A stretch of 64,000 bases of DNA from an uncultured Clostridia bacterium (GTDB lineage Bacteria > Bacillota_A > Clostridia > Christensenellales > Borkfalkiaceae): contig CAKQXZ010000001.1 in NCBI GenBank assembly GCA_934292955.1, forward strand, positions 28,717-92,716, written 5' to 3'. Numbering within the stretch: position 1 is the stretch's first letter; every line of letters begins with the position of its first letter. Under the pieces are notes generated by a model that was not told where the DNA came from, ran no database searches, and worked only from the letters and a program-made list of their open reading frames with translations. The translations under genes and the position numbers were made by a program. Positions 1-10,700 of this stretch are shown here, piece after piece.

Positions 1-460
1 AGAAGGACGGCAGAGAAATACCGATAAGCACGAGTACGGTGACTACATAGTCGCGTATCGAATACTGATGGGTAGCAGCCGTAACGCCGAGCGGGATTGC
101 AACCAGAAATTCGAATACGGTAGCGATTGCCGCAACGGTGAACGAAACGCCGAGTTTGCTCGGATCGAATATTTCGTTAAGAACTTCGCCCTTGTTTATG
201 AAACTTTTGCCGAAATCAAGATGCATAACGTTCCACAGCCAGCGGAAATAACCCTGTATAGGCGTGCCGTCAAGACCGTAAGCCTTATACATGGTTTTGA
301 TGAGTTCTTCCTGAACGTCTGCGCCGCTCTGCGTCAACGCGACTATTTTATTCCTTATAAAGTCGGTAGGCATCGCACGGAGCAAAGCATACAGTATAAA
401 CGATACGCCGAGCAGAATGAGCAGCGATATTCCCAACCTTTTTAATATGTACTTAAACAT
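1..460 (-). CDS. OppB/DppB-type peptide ABC transporter permease (3' end outside window)
   Basis: I translated the minus strand from the ATG at 460. It gives 153 residues that run off the window edge. The protein starts MFKYILKRLGISLLILLGVS, the typical N-terminal membrane segment of the OppB/DppB permease family, and continues with YGLDGTPIQGYFRWLWN and LDFGKSF, which are also family features. A second membrane stretch (residues about 115-150) begins the permease domain. The role is one half of the membrane channel that imports oligopeptides. The start is supported by a GGAGA ribosome binding site at 469-473. The gene lies 58 bp after a family-5 peptide-binding protein and very likely belongs to its operon. 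OppC and the ATPases would be expected further left, outside the window. The family call is firm; substrate specificity is unknown. Confidence 0.88.
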   Translation of the reverse strand, partial: MFKYILKRLGISLLILLGVSFILYALLRAMPTDFIRNKIVALTQSGADVQEELIKTMYKAYGLDGTPIQGYFRWLWNVMHLDFGKSFINKGEVLNEIFDPSKLGVSFTVAAIATVFEFLVAIPLGVTAATHQYSIRDYVVTVLVLIGISLPSF

Positions 461-474
461 TATTTATTTCTCCG

Positions 475-498
475 CGCCGCCGCAAAAAAGCGGCGGCG
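475..498 (-). other. Perfect 9-bp GC hairpin abutting the oppB ribosome binding site
   Basis: The arms CGCCGCCGC (475-483) and GCGGCGGCG (490-498) enclose an A6/T6 loop. No T-tract follows on the minus strand, so this is not a plain terminator. It sits between the binding-protein stop and the GGAGA site of the permease, two bases from the latter. Such hairpins often protect the 3' end of binding-protein mRNA and lower expression of the downstream permease; that role is inferred here. Confidence 0.6.
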
Positions 499-518
499 TT
501 TAAGTTAGAGTTTGTTGA

Positions 519-3125
519 TTATTTTACGAGTTCGAGTTCCCAGATTTTTTCCAGCGGCGAAGAATACGGGTTTACGTTCTCGTTGAAGCCCTTAACCGCT
601 TTTCCGTTGTATGCGTACAGGTTATCGCGCTGATAAACAGGCATTTCGACGGCAAGTCTCAATACGAGCGTCATCGCTTTTTGATACATACCCTTTCTTT
701 GCGTCTGATCGTCAATCGCGCGCGCGTCGTCGATTATATCGCTGAGCTCGTTGATGATTTCGGTTTCGTCGGGATACAGACTTGCGTTGTTCTTGATTTC
801 TCTGTAACCCCATGCGAGCGTGGACGTAGCGGTAGAATCTTTATGATATACCTGATACATATCGGGGTCGATCGTGGAGCCCCAAGCAGCTGCCCATACG
901 GCAAGCGAACCGGTTGCAAGTTTGGTAAGAGCCTGAGAATCGGCTTTGATTTCGACGTTCCAGCCTGCTTCGTTAAGAATTTCCTGAGCCTGTTTGAATA
1001 CGCTGAACGTGGGGTGTTCGCTTATGGACGAGCCCGCTACGGTAAAGGTTATGGACAACTGCGAATCGCCTGCGCTAACGCCTGCCTGTCCCATAAGAGT
1101 TTTAACTCTCTTGAGTGCTTCCGTTTTGTCTTTCCACATCGTGTATTCGATATTCGTTGCCATTTCCGTTCCGTCGTCTGCGTACGGATATGCCCAACTT
1201 TCTTTTGACATAGGCCACTGAATGGTTTCTACCGAGTCTGCTCTGTAATATTCGGTTACGAGCGAAGTATCCATTGCAGCCATAATCGCTCTTCTGATGT
1301 AGATATTGGGAACTTTACCGGCATTGATTCCGATATAGCCGTAGCCGAGTTGCGGAGCGTGAAGCGATTTGATGCCTTTGCTCTTTAATTTATCGAGTTC
1401 TTCGTAGTTTTCTTTTTTAGCCTGCGGAGTAATGTAGTCGATTTCGCCTTTTTTCAGCTTTTCGATAGCGTTGGTCGAACTGACTACCATAAATCTCAGT
1501 TTTTTAGCCTTGACTTCGAACATAAAGTTGTCGTTTGCCTTGTAGTAAACGGTGTTGTCTTTATTGAAGTCGTTAAGACCGGGGTTATCGCTGTTGGCCT
1601 TATCGGTTGCCTTGAAAGGACCTGCCCCGACAGGGATTCTTACGTGCTGCTGCGACTGAATTACGTTTTCCTGGAAAGCGGAATCAGCGAAGTTAAGACC
1701 GAACTTGTTGTTCTTGATATCTACTTTCTGGGCGTCTGCTCCGTCGGGTGCGGCATAGTAATGCTGGGGAGCAACGGTGAAACCGAAGTTGTAAATAGCC
1801 TTGGGATCTACGCCCTCTACGGTTATTCTTAAAACGTCGTACTCGTCAAGACTCGTGGGGGCGCCGTTGTTGTTATCGTCGTGGTTGCGAGCGATTTTAT
1901 ACGTTCCGAGATCTCCGCCGACCTTATAGCCGTCGCCTTCTTTGATTTCAATAGTGGTTTCCGTCGTATCGTGTCCCAAAGACTTTATACCGTCTATTCT
2001 TGGTACAGCCATGCCGTCGACGAGTTTATCCTGAAGAATTTTACTTCTTGCGTCGCCTTCGAATTTGGTAAGCATGGTAGAAGCGGTTCCCCAGTAAGAT
2101 ACGATATCGTTGAAATTGTTCTTGATTTTATCGTCCTGAACGTACTTGATAGCAGCTTCTTCGGTAGCATATCTCGTAGCGATCTGTTCGTTTCTGAAGC
2201 CTTTGATGCTGTTCTTATCTTCTTTGTTCTGATCGTTAAGATTGTATTCGGGTTTAATGTATCCTTCGTAAAGGAAGAATTTGAATACGTCGCTCTTAAG
2301 TTTTTCCGCATGCGGTTTATATACGCCGCTCGTTACATCGAAAGATTCTTTAGCCGCTTTATAGTCGTTTACGATTTCTTCTTTGAAAAGTTTAACGGCG
2401 TATTCGTAGTCTGCCTGAAGTTGTGCGTTATAATTGGTTATCTTGTCGCCGAGAGCGGCTTTGTAACCATCGCTGACCTTCCACGAAGCGATGTATTCTT
2501 TCATCTGCTCGGGAGTTGCGCTATAAACGTTATCGGAAACTTTACCCATTTTTTCATAAACTTTTCTGAGTTCCGATCTTCTGGTATACGCTAAACCCGA
2601 AGCTCCTTCGAGTTCGGTTTCCGCGTCGTCACTGCCTGCGCCGGGTATCTGAGTCCTGTAAGCCTTAAGACCTTTGATCTTGGTGGAATACATAGTCGAA
2701 GAGCCTGTGTAAACAGGGTCGAGATATTCGTAAATGTTGAACATAACGTCGTTCATGCTGAGCGTTACGCCGTCGGAAAATTTAAGATTGTTCTTGATTA
2801 CAAAATTGTAAACCGTTTCGTCTTTCGCTTCGTCGTATTTATAAGAGAATGCTTTTACGACGGTGGATTCGGCGTCGCCGGCGGTAGTTGCGCCGTTCCT
2901 GTCGGTGGAGAGCATGCCGATCTGAGTCATTCCGATAACGTCATGGTCGGTGCCCGCAGTTGCGTAAAACGGGTTGAACAAGCCGCTCGTTTCGTCTATC
3001 ATAAGATAAATAGCGTCTTTTTTACCGCTCTTGCCGGACAAGGCAACAACCAGAATCACGGTCAGGCAGAGAACTCCCGCAAGAGCCGCGCTTATGATTG
3101 TTATCAGCTTTTTTTTCTTTTTCAT
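519..3125 (-). CDS. Oversized family-5 oligopeptide-binding protein, membrane-anchored
   Basis: This 868-residue protein resembles extracellular solute-binding proteins of family 5 (OppA/DppA). The C-terminal lobe carries the motif YIGINAGKVPNIYIRRAI near residue 593, matching the usual 'Y-I-G-x-N ... R-x-A-I' signature. Family members are usually 500-600 residues. The excess is mainly a charged, helix-rich insert at about residues 165-390. The N-terminus is five lysines followed by a roughly 22-residue hydrophobic stretch. The cysteine at 20 does not sit in a lipobox, so I infer a transmembrane anchor rather than a lipid anchor. The start ATG overlaps the stop of the upstream lipoprotein gene by one base (TAATG), with GGAGG 13 bases upstream, so the two genes are translationally coupled. 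It should deliver peptides to the OppB-type permease downstream. The family is confident; the insert's role is unknown. Confidence 0.85.
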   Translation of the reverse strand: MKKKKKLITIISAALAGVLCLTVILVVALSGKSGKKDAIYLMIDETSGLFNPFYATAGTDHDVIGMTQIGMLSTDRNGATTAGDAESTVVKAFSYKYDEAKDETVYNFVIKNNLKFSDGVTLSMNDVMFNIYEYLDPVYTGSSTMYSTKIKGLKAYRTQIPGAGSDDAETELEGASGLAYTRRSELRKVYEKMGKVSDNVYSATPEQMKEYIASWKVSDGYKAALGDKITNYNAQLQADYEYAVKLFKEEIVNDYKAAKESFDVTSGVYKPHAEKLKSDVFKFFLYEGYIKPEYNLNDQNKEDKNSIKGFRNEQIATRYATEEAAIKYVQDDKIKNNFNDIVSYWGTASTMLTKFEGDARSKILQDKLVDGMAVPRIDGIKSLGHDTTETTIEIKEGDGYKVGGDLGTYKIARNHDDNNNGAPTSLDEYDVLRITVEGVDPKAIYNFGFTVAPQHYYAAPDGADAQKVDIKNNKFGLNFADSAFQENVIQSQQHVRIPVGAGPFKATDKANSDNPGLNDFNKDNTVYYKANDNFMFEVKAKKLRFMVVSSTNAIEKLKKGEIDYITPQAKKENYEELDKLKSKGIKSLHAPQLGYGYIGINAGKVPNIYIRRAIMAAMDTSLVTEYYRADSVETIQWPMSKESWAYPYADDGTEMATNIEYTMWKDKTEALKRVKTLMGQAGVSAGDSQLSITFTVAGSSISEHPTFSVFKQAQEILNEAGWNVEIKADSQALTKLATGSLAVWAAAWGSTIDPDMYQVYHKDSTATSTLAWGYREIKNNASLYPDETEIINELSDIIDDARAIDDQTQRKGMYQKAMTLVLRLAVEMPVYQRDNLYAYNGKAVKGFNENVNPYSSPLEKIWELELVK

Positions 3126-4723
3126 TATTTATATTCCTCCAGAATAGTTTGCTTGGTTAATTGTTCTATTTCTTCTTCTTCGATAGTCTTCAATACAACT
3201 TCTTTGTTGTATATCTTGGTCTTGTCTATTTCCGTTTCGACGTTTTCGAGTTTATCGAAGTCGATAGAATACAGATATTTTCCGCCGTAAACAGGCGCGC
3301 CGTAAAGAACAAGGTCTATGCCGTTGCTTGTTACCCCGCGAGAATCTCCGCCCGCTAACATGTAAATGGTGTTGTTGGAACGTATGGGAATATCCGCTTT
3401 TATTCTGATAGTCGATTTAACTAACGATATATTGCTTACTTTTGCGCCCGCTTCGATATTGCCCGAGAACAGACCGAGATTTGTTTCAAACGTTTCGTTG
3501 ATAGAAATATTGCTTATATCGAGCGTAGCGTTTTCAAAGGTTATGTCTTTTACTTCGGCGTCTTTTGCGATTTTACCGAACAAGCCGCCGTTACCGTAAG
3601 CGGTGGTGGCATGTTTTGCCGTTACGTTTTTAATGGTATGATTTCCGCCGTCGATTTTACCCTGGAAAGTGCCGCTTTCAAAAGCAGCCGGCCAGTTAAC
3701 GCCGTTGAAGTCGAGATCTTTGATTATAGTATACATTCCCGTACTGCTTGCGTTATCGGCGAGTTGTTTTGCGGTTGCGATAATGAATCTTGTACCCTCG
3801 TCGAAATCGACGTAAATCTTCTGAACGGAGTTAATCGCGGTCGCGGTGGAATAATCCATAGAACCGGAATGTCTGATGCTCGTCGTTATCTGACCAGAAA
3901 GTTCGCCTTTATCGCTTATATCGGTATACGCTGCTTTGAAAGTGTAGCCGAATTTATCGGGGAAAGTAAACGAAGTGCCGGTGCGATCGTACTTCATATA
4001 TCCGCACTTTTCGCCGTCGATCGTTTCGCTCCAGTCGGGAAGATAGCAAACGTTAAGATCGCCTTCCGTTCCGCCTTCGCCCGCAGTCGAATTGAATTTA
4101 TAGTTGAATGACGTTTCGCCGTATTTTGCCCATTCGCCTTTTTCGTTTTTAGCGTAATACTCGAACGAGAAATAGGGAACCCAAGCCGCATACAACGTCA
4201 TATCCAACACTTCGCCGTTTACCGTATATTCAAGAGATTTATCGAAATCCCACGGATCGGAATATGTATAAGCGGGAACAGCCGCTTTTTCGAATTTTTC
4301 GTCATAGTAGAACTCTTCGGTTATAGGCTCCTGATAGAGCGTTTTACCCTGCTCGTCCACTACTTCGCCTTTTGCGTTTCTGACAAGCTCTCGCTTCTGA
4401 TACCAACCCGCGTAGAAATAGCCTTCTCTCGTAAGAGCAAACGTTGCGGAACCGCGCTTTTTATCGGTCGGATCTAAAAGTTTGATATAAATCTTGCCCG
4501 AAGCGTCCTTTGTGTATCTTGACGGATTGAACATGTCGAGAACGTATCTGTTTTCCTGATTAAGGAATTTTCCGCCGTTGCCTGCGTCGTATCTGACCGA
4601 AATCAGATAGCCCTGCTCTCTCAACTTGTCTTCTTCCGTCTTATCTTTTGCGCAGGCGGTTAAACCCGCGCAAAGAGTAATAAGACACAAAACGCTTAAA
4701 ATTCCGATGAATAATTTTTTCAT
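3125..4723 (-). CDS. Surface lipoprotein with InlB-type and GLUG-like repeats
   Basis: This is a 532-residue lipoprotein. Its signal peptide ends in the lipobox LTAC, with the cysteine at residue 24. InlB-type beta repeats follow, seen as 'FYAGWYQKREL' near residue 100 and 'LYAAWVPYF' near 180. Around residues 370-400 'NGGLFGKIAKDAEVKDITFE' looks like a GLUG or pectate-lyase-like parallel beta-helix turn. There is no enzymatic motif. The protein lies between a cell-surface protease and a peptide-binding protein, 19 bp after the protease stop and overlapping the next start by one base. An AAAGG site precedes its ATG. I infer a role in binding or presenting substrate at the cell surface for the peptide-uptake operon. 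The domain assignment is by pattern only. Confidence 0.8.
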   Translation of the reverse strand: MKKLFIGILSVLCLITLCAGLTACAKDKTEEDKLREQGYLISVRYDAGNGGKFLNQENRYVLDMFNPSRYTKDASGKIYIKLLDPTDKKRGSATFALTREGYFYAGWYQKRELVRNAKGEVVDEQGKTLYQEPITEEFYYDEKFEKAAVPAYTYSDPWDFDKSLEYTVNGEVLDMTLYAAWVPYFSFEYYAKNEKGEWAKYGETSFNYKFNSTAGEGGTEGDLNVCYLPDWSETIDGEKCGYMKYDRTGTSFTFPDKFGYTFKAAYTDISDKGELSGQITTSIRHSGSMDYSTATAINSVQKIYVDFDEGTRFIIATAKQLADNASSTGMYTIIKDLDFNGVNWPAAFESGTFQGKIDGGNHTIKNVTAKHATTAYGNGGLFGKIAKDAEVKDITFENATLDISNISINETFETNLGLFSGNIEAGAKVSNISLVKSTIRIKADIPIRSNNTIYMLAGGDSRGVTSNGIDLVLYGAPVYGGKYLYSIDFDKLENVETEIDKTKIYNKEVVLKTIEEEEIEQLTKQTILEEYK

Positions 4724-4742
4724 AACTTATTCAACCTTTGGT

Positions 4743-7700
4743 TTAATTTTCGTCGTCCGAATTGTCTTCGGGCGAGTCTTCGGTTTGTTCGTTCTTGGCG
4801 TCGTCAGCCGAGTTATCTTCGGCTTTTGCGCCGATCTTTTTCTTAAATACCATGAAGTAAACTACAACTGCAGCCGCCACGATAAGCACGCATGGAATTA
4901 CTATCCACAGTACGACGGGAACGCCGCCGTTGTTATTATCCGCAGACGAATCTTCGGAAGACGAGCTGTCGTTTCTGCGGGAAAGGAATTCGATGGTAGC
5001 TTCGGCGTTGGTCAATTTTTCGTAGTTGGTAACGAGTGCCTGCTGCGTGGTTACGCCGAGTTCGTTATAAGCGTTACGAGCCGCCGTAACAAGGCCTTTA
5101 TGCGAAAGCGTTATCTGCGAAGGCAACGCTTCTATCTGCGCGATGACGGCAAGAGTTCTTGCGGTTGCCGCATGCGGGCCCTGAATCATCGTGTTGAAGT
5201 ACTTTCCGTAAATGAATTCGTTGTAGTTGGTGCCGTTCGCGGGATAAATCATCGTGAGATTAGCGTCAACTTTTCCGACGTAGTTTATGAAGTTCGCGCC
5301 GTAGTAGTAGTTATTGTAGTGAGTGCCGATATTCCACATATAGTACTTGGAAATCGACAATCCGGACGATACGCCGTCGCTTACTGTTACGAACGGAGTG
5401 TTATCGCCGTAGTGATAGAATTCGTCGTACTGTTCTTCAAGCGCGGGAGCGGTAAGACCGGTAAATACAACGGTCGAGAGATTACCGCAGTCATAGAACG
5501 CTTTGTCGCCTATGCTCTTGAGTTCGTAAGGCAGAACAACGTTTACGGGACTGAAGCCCATGAATGCGCGCGCCGCAATACGGGTTGTCCCGCTCTTGAC
5601 GGTGAACGATACGTCGGTTTTACCCTGCGGGTAAGAAATGAGTTCGTAATTGTCGCCCGTCTTAAGATAGAGTACGCCGTCTTCTACGAGTACGCTGTCG
5701 TTAAGAGCGTAATTTTCGTTTACATAAGTCGCGCTGTTGAAGTTTTCAACCTTTTCTTCTCTGCCGAACGTTTTGATTTCGCAGCCGTAGAATGGGTTGT
5801 CGCCAAGCATGGTGAGATTTTCGCCGAGCGTGACTTTACCGATCGCGGTGTCACCGAAAGCAAAACTTCCTACGCGCGTTGCGCTTGTAAGATCTGCGCT
5901 TATAAGAGCGGTATGCTCGAACGCGCTTGCTCCTACCGTCGCTACGTTGCTAAGGTCTGCGGAATCGAGTTTGGTGCAGTACCAGAACGCGCCGTCGCCG
6001 ATTTCGGTTGCGTTATTACCGAAAGTAACTTCGGTTAAAGCGGTCAATGCGAACGCATATTTACCTATCGACTGAGCGTTGCTAAGATCTGCCGAGCCAA
6101 AGTTCGTGCCGTAGAACGCATAGTCGCCTATGACCGTCATGCCGCTCAGATCGATACTGCCGATTGCGGTTTCGCTGAACGTGTACGCGCCGATTTCGGT
6201 GATTGCGTCGGACATGGTAACGGTTGCAAGGTTTACGCAGTTTCTGAACGCGCCTTCGCCGAGCGACGCGACGTTAGAAAGGTCTGCTGCAGTTATGACG
6301 GACGCAAGGTTGCCTTTTGCGTATCTCGAAGCGACGATTTCTTCGCCGAGTTTTACGCTTTCGACTACCTTGTATACATAACGTCTGCCGTTGCTGTATT
6401 CAAGGAATTCGTAAGAGAGCGGCTGGCTGCCCGAGAACGCGTAATCGCCGATAGCGTATGCGTTTTCGAGATTGATGCTCGTAAGAGCGGGGTCATCGTA
6501 GAACGCGTATGCGCCGACGGAAGTATCCGCTTTACCGTTTGCGTTTGCCGCGAGCGTTACGGAAGTAAGTTTGCAGTTGCCCGAGAACGCATAATCTCCT
6601 ATTACCGTACCGCTGCCGAGCGTTACCGTCGTCAACGACGAACTGCTTGCTTTGGTATAATCGAAATAGTACAGATTATCTGCGCTTGCATACTTAGTAT
6701 AGTAGTTTTTGAAGTGAGAAGCAAGGTATTCGTCCGCTCTTACTCCGTATTTATAGTTTTCGTATGCGGCGAAAATTTCGGAATAGAACGCATGCGAACC
6801 GATAACGGTTTCGTCTGCAAGAGTAACGGTTTCTAACTTATTGCAGTTTGCAAACGCGTACGCGCCTATCTTAACGCCCGTCTTACCCGTAAGGGTGAGC
6901 GTTTTAAGCGACGTGTTACAGAACGCGTAATCGCCTATAGTCGCTCCCGCTTCGATTAAGGGGAACTCGGTTATTCCGGAACCGGCAAAAGCGTATTCGC
7001 CGATTTCGGTGAGCGTTCCGAACGTGTATTGAGATATATTGCTTTCCGCAAAAGCGTATTCGCCGATTCTCGTAACTCCGGGAGCAACAAGTTGGTTGAT
7101 TTTACCCTTATTGGTTTCGGTAGCAGAGAACGCGCCCGGCGCTATTTCTTCATATACGCTATCGAGAGTAAGCACCTTTTTGTCATATCCGGGAGCGACA
7201 AGAACAAGCGTTCTGCCGCTTGATTCGCTGTCGCCGAGATTGCTGTAAATCAACGAAGAATTGTTTTCGTCGACTTTGAAAGTCTTGTTGTTTTTATCTA
7301 TTTCGAAATTCGTAAGCGACGTGCAGCCCGCGAACGCAAGTTTGTTGATAACTTCTACGTTTGCGCCGAGATATACCGTTTCGAGCGAAGTCATATCGCT
7401 GCAGGCGTTAGCCGAAATAACCTGAGCCTTAAGTTCGAGATAGGTAAGCGATTCACAACCTTCGAACGCATGCGCGCCCGCTTTTACGGGTTTGACGCTC
7501 AGGAACTTAATGGTAGAAAGGTTCTTACAGTTTCTGAACGCGCCGATACCTATCGACTGGCATGTTTCGGGAAGTCTTACGTTGTCGAGTTCGCAGTTTT
7601 CGAACGCGTAGTTTCCGATTGCAACGAGTTTATCGCCGAACGGGAATTGCGTGAGTTCGGACTGACCGAGCGTTACTATTTCGCCGTCTTCGTCGTCGTA

Positions 7701-10700
7701 AGAGAAGTTGTATACCGTTCCCGCTTCAGCCATCTTGAACGCGTCTTTATTGATAAACTGCAGATTGTTGCCGTTCGGGAAAGAAATAGTTTTCAGTTTG
7801 TTACAGCCTTCGAACGCGCCTACGCCGATTTTTGTCAGCGTTGACGGCAGAACGATTTCGGTAAGTTCGGTAAGATATGCGAACGCGTATTTGTTGATGG
7901 TCGTAACGCCTTCGGGTATGATAATCTTCTTTATCGCGCTGTTACCGATATAGTACTGCTTGATATAGTAAGGATCTTCTTCGGTAATAACGTCGCCGGT
8001 GTTAAGATCTTTGTCTACATATCTGTAGCCCGAGAACGCATAGTCGTAAATGGTGGTTATACCCTTATCGGACGGGATATCCACAACGCCGTTGAACGAG
8101 CCGTTTTCCATTCCGCCCGCGCCCTTATAACTCATAAGATAAATGGCCTGGAACTTGAACGGATCTTTAACGGTTACGTTGACGTATACGCTGTAGTTGG
8201 TCGCCTTGCCGTTGATATATACGACTGCGGCTACGCCCGCTTCGCCTTCCGATACGGCGGTAATCTGTCCCTTGGAATCTACTTTGACGATAGATTCGTC
8301 GTCGCTTCTGAAACGGAATTCGATGCCGTCGGAATACTTATCGCCGGCAACGTTGAGCGTAACCTTTTCGAACGGGTACATTTTGAAAATATAGTTGCCG
8401 TAAGCGTCCTTTTCAACTTCGCTTACGTTCCCCGTGAAGCCGATATTTCTGTCTTCGGAATCGAGATTGTAGAACGCGAAATCGGTTTTATAATCGACAA
8501 TTCTGAAGTTCTGAATGGTAGGCGTACCTATTTTTCTGTAGCCGTCGTCGTCTTCGGAACGAACGTAAACTTTAAGCGACGGGAACGCAGCCGAACTACC
8601 CGATACCGCCTTGGGTTTAACAAGAACGTAAGCGCGCTTGCTTTCGTCGGTAGTTTTTGCGGTGCTGGCTTTTGCAACTATACTGCCGCTGATGATATCA
8701 ACGTATTTTCTGCCTTCGCCTTTGCCGTCAACGTCCTGATATTCTACGAATTTACCGGTCGTTTCGTCGTAAACGTTGTAAGTTACTTCGTAATCGAGCA
8801 CTTCGCCCCATTTTTCGTAAGGATAAACGTTGATAAGATCGGTAAGGCTCTTGGTTTCGTTGGGACTGAGCCAGAGTTCGTCTTCGGTGAAGTATACGTC
8901 GAGAATATCATACGGAATCTTGATTTCGTACGTCGCGCTGTTCATTGCGTAGTCGTAACAAGTAGCGATAAACGAGTTGGAGTTACGAACCATCGTGCTG
9001 GTTTGTCCGTCTTCGGTAAGAATACCTTTTGCGTTCTTGATATCTTCGATATAATCGGTGAGTTCGAACGTTACCTTGCTCGTCGAATTGAAAGACGAAT
9101 ATACGGGGGTAACGTAGTTGCCGAACGTCTGCATCGTGAACGAGTAGCCCGACGACGGTTTTGCCGCAACTATTTCACCGACCTGAATGCCCATCGTGTA
9201 GTGGTTATCGTAAACGTACATGTCGGCATACAGTCTGTTTTTCTTGGTGGTCTTGTCGTATTCCGAACGGAATTCCACGTCGGAAATTACGGGTGCTTCG
9301 AAGTCGATATATACGGGGAACTCGAAAACGTGTCTTGCGTTTTTCTGGTCGGAATAATTGCCGTAATCGATATACGCTTCTACCCTGAAATTGTACTGCG
9401 TGTTGTTTTTAAGGTCGTAGTTGAGCGCGCTGAAACCGTTGTTGGCTTCGTCTACGTCTATAGAAGACGCATAAATCGTGCTGCCCGAACTGAACGACTT
9501 CATCTGGTTGAGAATTTCGTCGCGGAAGACTTCTTTTCCCGTAGACGCTTCGGTCGCGGTGATTATAATCTTCTTGGCGTTACGCATTAACCCTGCAGAA
9601 ATCGATCTGATGCTCGAAATCGTATAGTTGGAATTGCTGTTTTCCGCCACCTGATTGGAAATTGCTATATGACTCTTTTCCGCATAAATTTTGGTTGCCG
9701 AAGAACTCTGTTTGAAGTAGTAACTGCCGAGCGTTGCGATATAGTCGCTGTAAAGTCCGCCGATAACTCTGGTCGCGTAAGCGTCTGCCATAAGTTTATC
9801 TTCGGAGTTAAGCCCGTCGTTGAGTTCGTCTTTATTGGTGTCGTAATATTCTTCGTCGAAGATGGGGGCTTCGGTCCAGTCGCCGTAGAAAGAAAGGAAA
9901 GGAACGTTGATATCCGTTACTCCGTTCTGCCCCGCGAGAGTGATGAAACCTTCGATATACATACCGTATTTGAATATTTTTTCTGCAGGATTTTTATATT
10001 CCTGTTCGAGATACGCTATATCTTCTTCGGAAAGAGTGAGCGTTACGGTAACTATTGCGATCTTGCCCGCGGCTACGGTAACTTTGTTGCCGCTGCTCGA
10101 ACCGCCCGAAACGCTGTTGACTTTCGCCGTACCCGTTAAGCCGTAACCGTTCATGGTAACGGTAGCGTCGCCGTGCGAAGTGAATTCTTTGTTGATGCCT
10201 TCGGTAAGAGCGATCGAACCTACGTCGTAAGTAGCCGCCTGATTACTGAAGTTATTGATACCGAACGTCATTTTGTAAACGCCCGTTCTGTTCTTATCGT
10301 CGCCGAGTTCGAGTTTGCTCTTATCCATTGCGAGCGAGAGAAGTTCGGCGTCGGTCATTCCGCTTAAGCCTTTTTCAAGGTCTTCTTTTTCAAACGTAAG
10401 AATGTAAGAAGAAGTGGAAGCCGTTTTGGTAAGACTCATAAGACCCGAGCCCTGCTTTCTTACCGCATAGGCAAGTCCGTTCTTATTATATAATATGTCG
10501 GTACTCGACATCATCAGCTGGTTAACGATTTTGGTTACGTCGACATCGTCGATTTCGCCGTTTTCGTAATTACCGAACTTTCCGCTGTACTTAACGTACT
10601 GACGAACAAGCGCGGTTGCGCCCGCCTGGTTAGGAGCCGCCATCGAAGTACCCGAAAGTTTTTCGTAGCCGCCGCCGGGGATAGCCGATTTGATTTCGCC

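Noticed and set aside
4626..6038. 470-codon plus-strand frame across the protease and lipoprotein genes
   Set aside because: It spans the junction of two well-supported minus-strand genes and has no start signal.
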